Assembly: GCF_009707125.1 (NCBI RefSeq)
Contig: NZ_WLVL01000017.1
Location: forward strand, 62,001-126,000
Reading direction: 5' to 3'
Length of the DNA stretch: 64,000 nt
Origin: Arsenicicoccus cauae
GTDB lineage: Bacteria > Actinomycetota > Actinomycetes > Actinomycetales > Dermatophilaceae
Positions 44,941 through 52,798 of this stretch are shown in pieces. Each line of letters starts with the position of its first letter. The stretch's first letter is position 1. The translations under genes and the position numbers were made by a program. Below the pieces are notes generated by a model, which was not told the DNA's origin, did no database searches, and saw only the letters and a list, made by a program, of their open reading frames with translations.

Positions 44941-46500
44941 ATGTCAGCGAGCCCCGACGACGTCCGACGTCTCGAGCGCGTCTGGTCCTGGAGGTACGTC
45001 GATCCTGCGGCGTTCGCCGACGGCCTCGCGATCGTCCCCCACTCGCCGGAGAGGCTCGTCCTCGAGGCCTTCCTCGCCTGGCGGGAGCAGCGGCTCGACG
45101 AGGCGCTGACGATGGTGTCGCAGATCCTGGAGACCCCGCACCTCGCCTGGGGCTGGCGCTCCCGTGCCAGGGGCGTCCAGGGCGTCGTGCTGGTCGAGCT
45201 AGGCCTCGTCGAGGAGGGCGTGGCCGCCCACCGGGAGCAGTGCCGCCTCGCGGAGGAGGAGGACGACACCGTGGGCCTGGCCCGCGGGCTGACCAACCTG
45301 GGCAACGCGTTCGAGTTCGCGAGCCCCGACCAGTCCCGCCACTTCTACCTCGAGGCGATCGAGCTGGCGCGGACCTTCCGCGAGGAGCACACGCCGTCGG
45401 CGAGCACCGAGTCCATGGCCATGGAGGCGCTGGCCATCAGCAACCTGCACGACGTGCAGCTGCGCCACGGCATCCGCCTCGCGCCCGAGATCCCCGGCCT
45501 AGCGACGGCCGAGGAGCTCGCGCGCAATGGCTGGCCCGAGCTGGGGCACCACATCCGCGCGGTGCGCGTGCGCACGCGGCTGGAGCTCGGCGACACGGAG
45601 GGCGCCCTCGAGCTGGCCCGGGACCTGCCGGACCCCGCCTCCATGCGCGACGTCACCAACGCCATCAGCGTGGTCCGCACCCGAGCCGTGATCAGCGGCG
45701 TGCAGGGTCACCCCGAAGAGGGGTGCGCCCTGATCGATGCCGTCCTCCACCGGGTGTCCCTCCCCTTCCAGATCGAGCTGCTGGATGACCTCGTGGGGCT
45801 GCGGGAGAGCGCCGGCGACCTGCGGGGGGCCCTGGAGGCGTCGCGGCGGCTTTCCGACGCGATCCTCACCTGTCACGCCTCGCAGGCCCGCACCGCTGTG
45901 CTCGCCCTCGAGGTGTGGCACCGGACCCGCGCTGCCGAGGAGCTCGCGCGACAGGCCAACAAGCGCGCCGACGGCCTGCGTGCGGCCATGGCCGACCTGC
46001 GCCGCAACCACGAGCAGGTCCGGGAGATGACGACCCGGGACGTGCTGACCGGGCTGCACAACCGGCTGCACCTGTGGGAAGTGGGCGAGCAGATGACGGC
46101 GACGCCGCCGGACGAGCCGGCCGCGCAGGTGGCCCTCGCCGACCTGGACGGCTTCAAGGCCGTCAACGACAGCAGGGGGCACGCGACCGGTGACGCGGTG
46201 CTGCGGCAGTTCGCGGCCGCGCTGCGGGCCGCCGCGAGGCCCGAGGACCTGTGCGCCCGCTACGGGGGCGACGAGTTCGTCGTCGTGCGCCCGGCCGGGG
46301 TCGGCGGCTCGCTCGCGGACGACCTGGAGAGCCTCACCCGGCTCGGCGCGGTGCGCGACGGGGACCCGGTGAGGGCCAGCATCGGCGTGACCACCGTCCA
46401 GGACGGCGACTTCCAGCATGGTCTCGACCGGGCGGACCAGCTGATGTATCTCGCCAAGCAGCGCGGCGGCGCGCAGGTGGCCCGCGAGCCGGGCACCTGA
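44941..46500 (+). CDS. Diguanylate cyclase with N-terminal TPR-like domain
   Basis: A 519-residue soluble protein. Residues about 10-340 are helical TPR-like repeats (RLVLEAFLAWREQRLDEALTMVSQILETP; GLVEEGVAAHREQCRLAEEEDD), then a short coiled coil and a GGDEF domain with YGGDEF at 441-446. The product-inhibition site RxxD (RPED) stands five residues before GGDEF. It makes cyclic di-GMP from two GTP. No EAL domain is present. TATTCT (44929-44934) ends 6 nt before the ATG, giving a leaderless start. TPR-GGDEF fusions usually read protein partners rather than small ligands. Confidence 0.92.
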   Translation: MSASPDDVRRLERVWSWRYVDPAAFADGLAIVPHSPERLVLEAFLAWREQRLDEALTMVSQILETPHLAWGWRSRARGVQGVVLVELGLVEEGVAAHREQCRLAEEEDDTVGLARGLTNLGNAFEFASPDQSRHFYLEAIELARTFREEHTPSASTESMAMEALAISNLHDVQLRHGIRLAPEIPGLATAEELARNGWPELGHHIRAVRVRTRLELGDTEGALELARDLPDPASMRDVTNAISVVRTRAVISGVQGHPEEGCALIDAVLHRVSLPFQIELLDDLVGLRESAGDLRGALEASRRLSDAILTCHASQARTAVLALEVWHRTRAAEELARQANKRADGLRAAMADLRRNHEQVREMTTRDVLTGLHNRLHLWEVGEQMTATPPDEPAAQVALADLDGFKAVNDSRGHATGDAVLRQFAAALRAAARPEDLCARYGGDEFVVVRPAGVGGSLADDLESLTRLGAVRDGDPVRASIGVTTVQDGDFQHGLDRADQLMYLAKQRGGAQVAREPGT

Positions 46501-46540
46501 GCGGTGGTGGGCCCCGTCAGTCCGGGTGGGTCTCGCGCCA

Positions 46541-46687
46541 GCTCTGCATCGCGTCCTTGAGCGCGACCCCGGTGGGGCCATGGCCTTGCCGCAGGTCCTC
46601 GCGGGGCGGGGGGTGGGCCTCGCCGCCCTGGCGCTGATGATCCTCGGCCTGGTCGGCTACCGCCGTAGGGACCTGTCGGCCGGGTGA
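46541..46687 (+). pseudogene. Possible C-terminal remnant of an ABC-2 permease
   Basis: An open frame ending at 46687 reads a hydrophobic segment GLAALALMILGLVGYRRRDLSAG, matching the usual last helix and basic C-terminus of ABC-2 permeases. No start, no earlier helices and no ATPase are found nearby, so it is at best a gene remnant. It lies just upstream of a TetR gene, a common partner of such transporters. The opposite strand also has a plausible-looking frame, so this is tentative. Confidence 0.35.
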
Positions 46688-46736
46688 GCCACCGGAGGCA
46701 AGCCGCTGCCGCCAGGGCCACCTCGACCACCTCGGA

Positions 46737-46785
46737 CCACCCCAGCGTTCACGCAATGGCCACCCCAGCGTGCACGCGACCGGGC
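46737..46785. repeat. Imperfect 23-24-bp direct repeat in the 46.5-46.9 kb gap
   Basis: CCACCCCAGCG followed by a TTCACGC or TGCACGC variant occurs twice in direct order, 46737-46760 and 46761-46784. Apart from the permease remnant and this repeat, I see no gene in 46501-46898. Confidence 0.5.
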
Positions 46786-46884
46786 TCCCCGTGGCGATCC
46801 GGCCGGGCGCCTCCCCCTCGCGCGCCCGACCGGGCGTCCGCCTGGGGAGCCCGTTCGTATGGCCAGGTTAAAACACCTGTTGTG

Positions 46885-46898
46885 CCGATAATGGGCAC
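46885..46898 (+). promoter_or_regulatory. Leaderless promoter with small inverted repeat for the TetR gene
   Basis: GATAAT (46887-46892) ends 6 nt before the ATG at 46899. Flanking it are TGTGCC and GGCACA arms (spacer about 7 bp), a likely autoregulation site. Upstream DNA is AT-rich for this genome (GGTTAAAACACC). Confidence 0.55.
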
Positions 46899-47435
46899 AT
46901 GCCGGATCGTCGCACCGCCGTGCTGGAGGCCGCCATCCAGCTCCTGGCCGAGGGGGGCGCCAAGGGGCTGTCACATCGCGCCATCGATCGAGCGCTGCGA
47001 ATCCCTTTGGGCAGCACCGCCAACTACTTCCCCACCAGACAGTCGCTGGTCGAGGCGATCCTCCTCCAGATCGAGGCTCGAGACCTCCAGGCGTACCACC
47101 AGATGGATCCTGGAAGCGGTCTCCACGATGTGGACGATGTGGTGGCGACCCTGGTGTCCTTCGTCCGGGTGGCCGCGCTGGAGGGCGGCGGGGTGCACAC
47201 CCGGGCCCGGCTCGCGCTCGCCTCCGGAGGTGGCCGGGACCTCTCCGAGCACCGCCGCCGCCAGGTCGCAGGACTGGCCGAGCTCGTGGCGTCGGTCGGC
47301 ACTCCCGACCCCTACCGGGTCGCCCTGACCGTGTCGGCGCTCATGGACGGCACGGTGCTGCACCTCATGACGGGTCAGCTCGAGCTGGACGAGGAGGCCA
47401 CCCGGCTCGCGCTGCGCACGCTGCTCGGCCACTGA
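46899..47435 (+). CDS. TetR-family transcriptional regulator
   Basis: A 178-residue repressor. The N-terminal HTH spans about residues 5-50 (TAVLEAAIQLLAEGGAKGLSHRAIDRALRIPLGSTANYFPTRQSLVEAIL, with the family's STxNYFPT recognition helix). The ligand domain is unassigned. It stands alone beside a decayed permease remnant, suggesting that its original target gene is lost. It probably binds its own promoter. Confidence 0.88.
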   Translation: MPDRRTAVLEAAIQLLAEGGAKGLSHRAIDRALRIPLGSTANYFPTRQSLVEAILLQIEARDLQAYHQMDPGSGLHDVDDVVATLVSFVRVAALEGGGVHTRARLALASGGGRDLSEHRRRQVAGLAELVASVGTPDPYRVALTVSALMDGTVLHLMTGQLELDEEATRLALRTLLGH

Positions 47436-47730
47436 CCCCAACCCCGCGCAGCGACAGCGCCAAGCAACAACCCGCGCACCAGCACCCCCGCGCGAACCAG
47501 CAACCCCGGCTCGACGATCAAGATCACCTGCTCCTCTCCCGCCTGATGCTTCTCTACGGCCCCCCCATCCACACCGGCACGTGACCGGGGACGCGGCCAC
47601 CGCCCACGTGGTCGACACCCTCAACCGGCGCGACCGGCGCCGCCACGTCCAGGCCGACCTCCCCGCCGAGACGGCCCTGGCTCGATCCCCGCCGGCCCAA
47701 CGGCCCACCGGCCCATCGGCTCCGCCGACG
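47436..47730. other. Intergenic stretch without a convincing gene
   Basis: About 295 bp between the TetR gene and the end of the DoxX gene. Short open frames exist on both strands, but none shows a recognisable motif or ribosome site. It contains three CGGCCCAN words at 47693-47716. Fragments such as TLNRRDRRRHVQADLPAE look protein-like and may be debris of a lost gene. Confidence 0.5.
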
Positions 47731-48114
47731 TCAGTCCGCAGCGACAGCCAGCAGCCCACCGCTGATCGCGACGTTGGACATGAAGTGGTTGCGCTCGACG
47801 AAGGCCTTGCGCGGGTCGTCCATCGACCAGAACGCATGACCCACGACGTTCGTGGGCTGCAGCAGGGCGGCGAGGGCCAGGGCCGACGTCCGCGGCGCGA
47901 TGCCCAGGGCCAGGGACGCGCCGCACGTGAGCATGGCGGCCCCGTTGAGCCGCACCAGGTCGGCCGGGGCGGCGACCTCCGGCAACCCGTATCGCTGCCT
48001 CGCCTCGTCGAGCAGACCACCGGTGTAGGTCTGGTCCTTGAGCTGGTTGAGACCCCCCATGACGAACAGGGAGCCCAGCATCAGGCGGGCGGCAGCCTTG
48101 ACGGGGTGGATCAT
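47731..48114 (-). CDS. DoxX-family membrane protein
   Basis: A 127-residue protein with four hydrophobic segments and the DoxX start AARLMLGSLFVMGGLNQLKD. The family is poorly understood; members are linked to thiosulfate:quinone oxidoreductases or to redox defence. It is monocistronic. Neighbouring sequence on both sides is degraded. Confidence 0.85.
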   Translation of the reverse strand: MIHPVKAAARLMLGSLFVMGGLNQLKDQTYTGGLLDEARQRYGLPEVAAPADLVRLNGAAMLTCGASLALGIAPRTSALALAALLQPTNVVGHAFWSMDDPRKAFVERNHFMSNVAISGGLLAVAAD

Positions 48115-48186
48115 CGGGAAGCCTCCGTGGGGTCGGGGTGCGTCGGGTCCACGCTACTGCGCGGGACAGGCCGGACGGCGCTCCGC

Positions 48187-48765
48187 CGACCCGTCGACGA
48201 GGGCCGTGGCGTGGGTGTCGTCGTGGCGAGCTCCCGCGACGGCGTCGGGTTCGACCCGGTCGTGACGCTCGACCGCGAGTCCTTCGGCGCGGCCTCGCTC
48301 GAGCGTCCGGCGCTGGTGCGCCTGGACGACGGCTGGCGACTCTACTTCTCCTGCGCGACCCCGGGCTCCAAGCACTGGACCCGGTGGTGGTCCGGGACGG
48401 GTCCGGCTGGCGCTGCTGGCTGTGCTGCCACCCCCTCGACGTCGTGGGCCACGAGGACCGTATGACGACGCGCCTGCTCACCTCGCCCGACGGCCTCACG
48501 TGGCGCGACGAGGGCGAGGTGCTCGCGGGCCGGCCGGGTCGCTGGGACGAGCGGGCGCCCGGGTCACGGCCTGGCTGGGGGACCACCCGCTGACCCTGAC
48601 CTACGACGGGCGCCCGGACGCCGCGCACAACCGGCGAGAGACGACCGGCCTGGCGGTCGCGGACGCGGACGGGGACGGCAGGGCGCTGCCGGACGGGACG
48701 ACCCGGTGGTATGCCGAGATGATCCGCCCGGACGGGGCGCACGACCTGGTCACCGTGCTGGCGTG
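48187..48765 (+). pseudogene. Frameshifted glycosidase-like (five-bladed propeller) pseudogene
   Basis: Three consecutive frames carry parts of one protein. Part 1 (48187-48378) reads VVVASSRDGVGFDPVVTLDRESFGAASLERPALVRLDDGWRLYFSCATPGSKHW; part 2 (48378-48555) reads DPVVVRDGSGWRCWLCCHPL and LLTSPDGLTWRDEGEVL; part 3 (48555-48765) reads GARVTAWLGDHPLTLTYDGRPDAA and ends DLVTVLA. The repeated ERPALVRLDDGWRLY and DPVVVRDGSGW units are those of GH43/GH32-type propellers. At least two frameshifts and an apparent internal deletion at 48378 remove function, and no start is seen. Confidence 0.75.
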
Positions 48766-48779
48766 AGGCGTGCGGAGCC

Positions 48780-49406
48780 TCAGGCGAGCTGCAGCGTCGC
48801 GACGCAGGTGGGGCTCGTGGCGCCGGTGGCGAAGGGTGCCTTCACCGTCTTCCCGTCATACACCACCGTGATGGTGCCGGTGACGTCGCGCGGCAGCCAG
48901 AAGCCCACGAAACCGTTGGCGTAGGTCCGCACCTGCTCGTCGACGAGGGTCTTGCCGGCGGCGTCGGTGATCGTGACCTGCATGGCCTTGTCAGCGAGCT
49001 CGCCCTGGCAGCCGGTGAGGTGGTGATAGAAGCACTCGTGCGTCCGCGACACGTAGGGCGCCATGGACAGGTAGAACGAGTCCGCGGGGATCGGCACGGC
49101 GGCGGTGGCGCCGGAGGCGTCGGTGAGCTGGAGCTCTCCCTGCCGGACGGATCCCTTGAGCCCCTTGGCCTTGTCGTCCTGGGTGCGGTCCAGCTCGGAC
49201 ACGATCGTCTTGACGTCCTTGCCGGCGAGGCCGTTGCGGGCGAGGAAGGCCTGCGTGTCGGCCGGGCTTGAGGGCGCTGACGACGCTGAGGGCGCTGGGG
49301 ACGTTGGGGACGCCGACGCGGTCTGGTTCGGCGCGGTCGAGCACCCGGTGAGGGCCAGGGCGAGGCTGGTGGCCAGGACGGCGGCGGTGAGGTCGCGGGT
49401 GCGCAT
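48780..49406 (-). CDS. CueP-family copper-binding lipoprotein
   Basis: A 208-residue exported lipoprotein: signal with lipobox LTGC (Cys22), a Ser/Ala/Pro linker to about residue 48, then the CueP domain with HECFYHHLTGCQGEL (the Cys/Cys pair seen in CueP) and SPTCVATLQL at the C-terminus, a third Cys. CueP binds Cu and, in Salmonella, helps move it to superoxide dismutase. Here the anchor replaces the periplasmic location. It follows an MMPL transporter and a TetR gene, so copper or metal-chelate export is possible. A strong hairpin separates it from the MMPL gene. Confidence 0.85.
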   Translation of the reverse strand: MRTRDLTAAVLATSLALALTGCSTAPNQTASASPTSPAPSASSAPSSPADTQAFLARNGLAGKDVKTIVSELDRTQDDKAKGLKGSVRQGELQLTDASGATAAVPIPADSFYLSMAPYVSRTHECFYHHLTGCQGELADKAMQVTITDAAGKTLVDEQVRTYANGFVGFWLPRDVTGTITVVYDGKTVKAPFATGATSPTCVATLQLA

Positions 49407-49436
49407 GGGGACTCGTTCTCCTGGGAGGTGATGGGC

Positions 49437-49472
49437 GGGGGCGGTCGAGACTCCATGGTCTCAACCGCCCCC
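49437..49472 (-). terminator. Terminator hairpin between the MMPL and CueP genes
   Basis: GGGGGCGGT (49437-49445) with GAGAC (49447-49451) pair with GTCTC (49458-49462) and ACCGCCCCC (49464-49472), one C/A mismatch, 6-nt loop. It would end most MMPL transcripts; CueP must then have its own promoter or depend on read-through. Confidence 0.7.
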
Positions 49473-49497
49473 GGGCGCCGCCGCACCGCCCCCCTCG

Positions 49498-51984
49498 TCA
49501 GGCGTGGGGGTGACCCTGGACGCGGTCGACCAGCTTGACGCCCTCGACGTCGACGTCGGGCACGATCCGGTCCAGCCAGCGAGGCATCCACCACGCGCGC
49601 TCCCCGAGCAGGTGCATGACGGCGGGCGTCAGCGTCATACGGATCACGAAGGCGTCGATGAGGACGCCCAGGGCCAGGCCGAAGCCGATGGGCCGGATCA
49701 TCGCCAGCTCGGCGTGCACGAACCCGGCGAAGACCGAGACCATGATGATCGCCGCCGCCGTGACGACGGCCGCCGCGTGGCTGAAGCCCGTGCGGACGGC
49801 TCGGCGCGCGTCCTCGCCGTGGACGTGGGACTCGCGCATGCCCGAGACGAGGAACATCTGGTAGTCCATCGCGAGGCCGAACAGGACGCCGATGAGCAGG
49901 ATCGGCAGGAAGCTGAGGATGGCGCCGGGGTGGGTCACCGCGAAGAGGGACCCGAGCGTGCCCTTCTGGTAGACGGCGACGATGCCGCCGAAGGCCGCGG
50001 CCAGGGACAGCAGGAAGCCTCCCGTCGCGATCAGCGGGACCACCACCGAGCGGAACACCATGAGCAGCAGCACCAGCGACAGGCCCACCACGATGAGCAG
50101 GTAGGGCGGGAGCGCGTCGGCGAGCTTCTGGGAGATGTCGATGTTGGCGACGGTCTGCCCGGTGACCTTGACGTCCGCGCCCGTGACGTCCTTGATGAAC
50201 GCCGCGTCCTCCCGGATCCGGTGCACCGTGTCCACGGTCGCCTGGTCGGCCGGGCCACCCTTGGGGATGGCCTGGTAGACGGCCGTGCGACCGTCCTTGC
50301 TGAGACCGGCCGGCATCACGCTGACCAGGCCGGAGTCGAGCTTGAGGGCCTCGGCGACGTCGAGCTGCTTGTCCTTGGTGGCCAGCTCGTCGAGACCGGC
50401 CGGCAGGGACGCCACCGCGACGATGGGTCCGTTGGCCCCGGCGCCGAACTTCTCGCCGATGGTGGCATAGGCCTGGTATGCCGTGGACGACTCGGGCTCC
50501 GAGCCACCGTCCGGCAGCCCGAGCCGCAGGCCGGTGGCTGGCACGGCGAGGAAGGCCACGAGAGCGAGACCCGCCACGATCGCCAGCCAGGGGTGTCGGG
50601 TGACGACGGCACCCCAGCCGCGGTCGGCGTGCTCGGAGTCGCGAGGATGGGCGTCGGACAGAGACTCGCCGCGAGCGTTGAAGCCGTGCGAGCGCCACAC
50701 CCGGCGCGGCAGCATGCGGTGGCCCGCCAGTGACATCAGGGCGGGCAGCAGCGTCAGGTTGATGAGCACGGCGCAGGCGACCGTCCCGGCAGCGGCGAAG
50801 CCCATCGTGCCGAGGAAGCCGATGCCGGTGACCGCGAGCGCCGCCAGCGCGATGAACACCGTCATCCCGGCGAAGGTCACCGCGTTGCCCGCCGTCCCCA
50901 CCGCGAGCGCGATCGACTCCGTGCGGGCCATGCCGGTCTTGAGCTGCTCGCGGTGCCGGTTGACGATGAACAGGGCGTAGTCGATGCCGACGGCCAGACC
51001 GATCATGAGGCCGAGGGCGGGCGTGACGGAGTTGAGCTCGACGACCTGGCTGAGCGCCAGGGTCGTCCCGGTGCCGAGCGCGACCCCGCCGATGGCCATC
51101 AGGAGGGGGAGCCCGGCCGCGACCAGGGTGCCGAGCATGACGAGCAGGACGATGGCGGCGATCACGATGCCGATGATCTCGCCGGGCCCCATGACGCTCG
51201 AGACGTCCTCCACCAGCTCCTTGCCGAAGTAGGTCTTGACGCCGGCGTCCGCCAGCTGGCGCTCGAGCGCCGTGACCTGCTGGCGCTGCTCGGGCGAGAC
51301 GCTGTGGATCTCCTGGTGGAACCGGACCTGCGTCATCGCCGCGGTGCCGTCCGCGGACACGAACCGCGTGTCCTTGGTCAGGGCGACCTCGCGCTGCCCC
51401 AGCGCGAGCTCGCGCTTGCCGCGCTCGAGCTGGGTCCGGCGGTCCTCGAGCTGCTTGGTGCTGGCGGCGATCTTGGCGCGGGCGTCCGTGAGCTGCTGCC
51501 CCTTGAGCAGGCCCAGCCGCGCCGCGCCGTCGACCTGCCCCTTGCCCTGGGCCAGCTCGGCCTCGCCGGCGCGCAGCCGCTTCTCGCTGGCGTCGAGCTG
51601 CTTCTGACCTTCCGCGGTCTTGCGCTGAGCGTCGTCGAGCTGCTTCTGCGTGGCGAACGGATCGATGGCATCGGCCACCTGCGGCAGGGCCTCCCAGTCC
51701 TTGATCGCCGTGGCGACCGCGGCCTGCTGGGCCGGGGTGAAGCGCCCGGAGTCGCTGCGGAAGACGACGGTGCCGATCCCTCCCGCCGCGTCCGGGATCT
51801 CCCGCTTGAGGGTGTCCAGCGTCTGCTGGAACTCGAGACCCTCGACGGTCATGGTGCTGCTGAGCGGGGTCCGCAAGGCCGCGGCGGCGCCGGTGACGCC
51901 GCCGAGGAGGAGCAGCCAGGCCACGATGACGGCCCAGGGCTTGCGAGCCGACAGGAGGCCGAGGCGATAGAGCAGGGTGGCCAT
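49498..51984 (-). CDS. MMPL/RND-family transporter
   Basis: An 828-residue membrane protein with the two-fold RND layout: TM1 (PWAVIVAWLLLLGGVTGAAAALR), a large extracytoplasmic loop, TM2-6 (with GLAVGIDYALFIVNRHRE, the MMPL Asp-Tyr pair), TM7, a second loop and TM8-12 (GLAMDYQMFLVSGMRE). The first loop contains a heptad-rich coiled coil of about 90 residues (TAEGQKQLDASEKRLRAGEAELAQGKGQV), an insertion not typical of MmpL proteins. It should export lipids, siderophores or toxic compounds. It follows the TetR gene with a gap of 68 bp and is probably under its control. Confidence 0.9.
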   Translation of the reverse strand: MATLLYRLGLLSARKPWAVIVAWLLLLGGVTGAAAALRTPLSSTMTVEGLEFQQTLDTLKREIPDAAGGIGTVVFRSDSGRFTPAQQAAVATAIKDWEALPQVADAIDPFATQKQLDDAQRKTAEGQKQLDASEKRLRAGEAELAQGKGQVDGAARLGLLKGQQLTDARAKIAASTKQLEDRRTQLERGKRELALGQREVALTKDTRFVSADGTAAMTQVRFHQEIHSVSPEQRQQVTALERQLADAGVKTYFGKELVEDVSSVMGPGEIIGIVIAAIVLLVMLGTLVAAGLPLLMAIGGVALGTGTTLALSQVVELNSVTPALGLMIGLAVGIDYALFIVNRHREQLKTGMARTESIALAVGTAGNAVTFAGMTVFIALAALAVTGIGFLGTMGFAAAGTVACAVLINLTLLPALMSLAGHRMLPRRVWRSHGFNARGESLSDAHPRDSEHADRGWGAVVTRHPWLAIVAGLALVAFLAVPATGLRLGLPDGGSEPESSTAYQAYATIGEKFGAGANGPIVAVASLPAGLDELATKDKQLDVAEALKLDSGLVSVMPAGLSKDGRTAVYQAIPKGGPADQATVDTVHRIREDAAFIKDVTGADVKVTGQTVANIDISQKLADALPPYLLIVVGLSLVLLLMVFRSVVVPLIATGGFLLSLAAAFGGIVAVYQKGTLGSLFAVTHPGAILSFLPILLIGVLFGLAMDYQMFLVSGMRESHVHGEDARRAVRTGFSHAAAVVTAAAIIMVSVFAGFVHAELAMIRPIGFGLALGVLIDAFVIRMTLTPAVMHLLGERAWWMPRWLDRIVPDVDVEGVKLVDRVQGHPHA

Positions 51985-52052
51985 AGGTGGGTCGCTCCGA
52001 TCAAGGGGGGTGGTTCAGACGGTGGGTGCTGCGCGCCGGGTGCCGGCGACAG

Positions 52053-52688
52053 TCAGCGGTGGTCAGGTGGGGTCAGCGTTGGTCTCAAGCCGTCGGCCAG
52101 GTAGCCGATGGCTTCGAGCAGCAGCGCGCGGAGGCGGTCGACGGCCTCCGGGGGCAGCTCACCCCGACCGTCGGCGTCCAGCTCCTCCGCCCAGGCCTGG
52201 ACAGCGGCGCGGCCGGCCGCGGCGATCATCGAGGCCTGGACGCGCAGGCGCAGCGGCTCGGTGCCCGCGGGGAGGCGCCTGGCCAGGGCGCTGGCGATCC
52301 CCTCCTCGGCGGAGCCCCAGGCGTCGCGCTCCACGCGCAACGCCGCGGCGTCGTCGCGGCACAGGCACACCACGTCGGCGAGCCGGGCCAGGTCGTCGGG
52401 ACCGGCTCCGTGCAGGAGGGCCTCGACGGCGGCGGTGGGCACCGGCTCGTCCAGGGGACGCGCCTCGAAGCTCTCGATCGCACGGGTGACGAAGTCCATG
52501 GACGGGACCGCGAGGACGGCGTCCGTGGTGGGGAAGTAGTTGAAGAAGGTGCGGCGCGAGACGCCCGCCCGGTCGGCGATCGCGTCCGCGGTGAGCGCGG
52601 CGACCCCGTCGACCCGTGCGATGGCGATCGCCGCGTCGGCCAAGGCCTCCCTGGTCTCGCGCTTGGCGAGGTCGCGTCTGTTGTGCAC
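52053..52688 (-). CDS. TetR-family transcriptional regulator
   Basis: A 211-residue repressor: HTH at about residues 10-56 (LADAAIAIARVDGVAALTADAIADRAGVSRRTFFNYFPTTDAVL), then a ligand domain. GTG start, leaderless by TAGGCT (minus strand, 52700-52695) ending 6 nt before it. Two TGCAC-N3-GTGCA palindromes stand just upstream of that -10, positioned to repress this gene and the MMPL gene downstream. Confidence 0.9.
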   Translation of the reverse strand: MHNRRDLAKRETREALADAAIAIARVDGVAALTADAIADRAGVSRRTFFNYFPTTDAVLAVPSMDFVTRAIESFEARPLDEPVPTAAVEALLHGAGPDDLARLADVVCLCRDDAAALRVERDAWGSAEEGIASALARRLPAGTEPLRLRVQASMIAAAGRAAVQAWAEELDADGRGELPPEAVDRLRALLLEAIGYLADGLRPTLTPPDHR

Positions 52689-52694
52689 GTGGCC

Positions 52695-52738
52695 AGCCTA
52701 GGCTCATTGCACGCAGTGCACCAAATGCACAGTGTGCA
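52695..52738 (-). promoter_or_regulatory. Promoter and double operator of the TetR-MMPL operon
   Basis: Two 13-bp palindromes, TGCACGCAGTGCA (52708-52720) and TGCACAGTGTGCA (52726-52738), have centres 18 bp apart and share arms TGCAC/GTGCA. The -10 TAGGCT (52700-52695) lies beside the first, so bound repressor dimers would cover the -35 region. This is the arrangement expected for a TetR regulator acting on its own promoter. Confidence 0.75.
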
Positions 52739-52798
52739 TCCAGGCTGCGCCGGACAGGCGCGCAGCAGTCAGCCGCGGAGCCGGACCGCGCCAGTGCA

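Noticed and set aside
46517-46756. Minus-strand ORF of 79 residues ending LKDAMQSWRETHPD
   Set aside because: Parts look protein-like, but there is no ribosome site or family motif, and the opposite strand holds a more recognisable permease tail. Left open rather than annotated.
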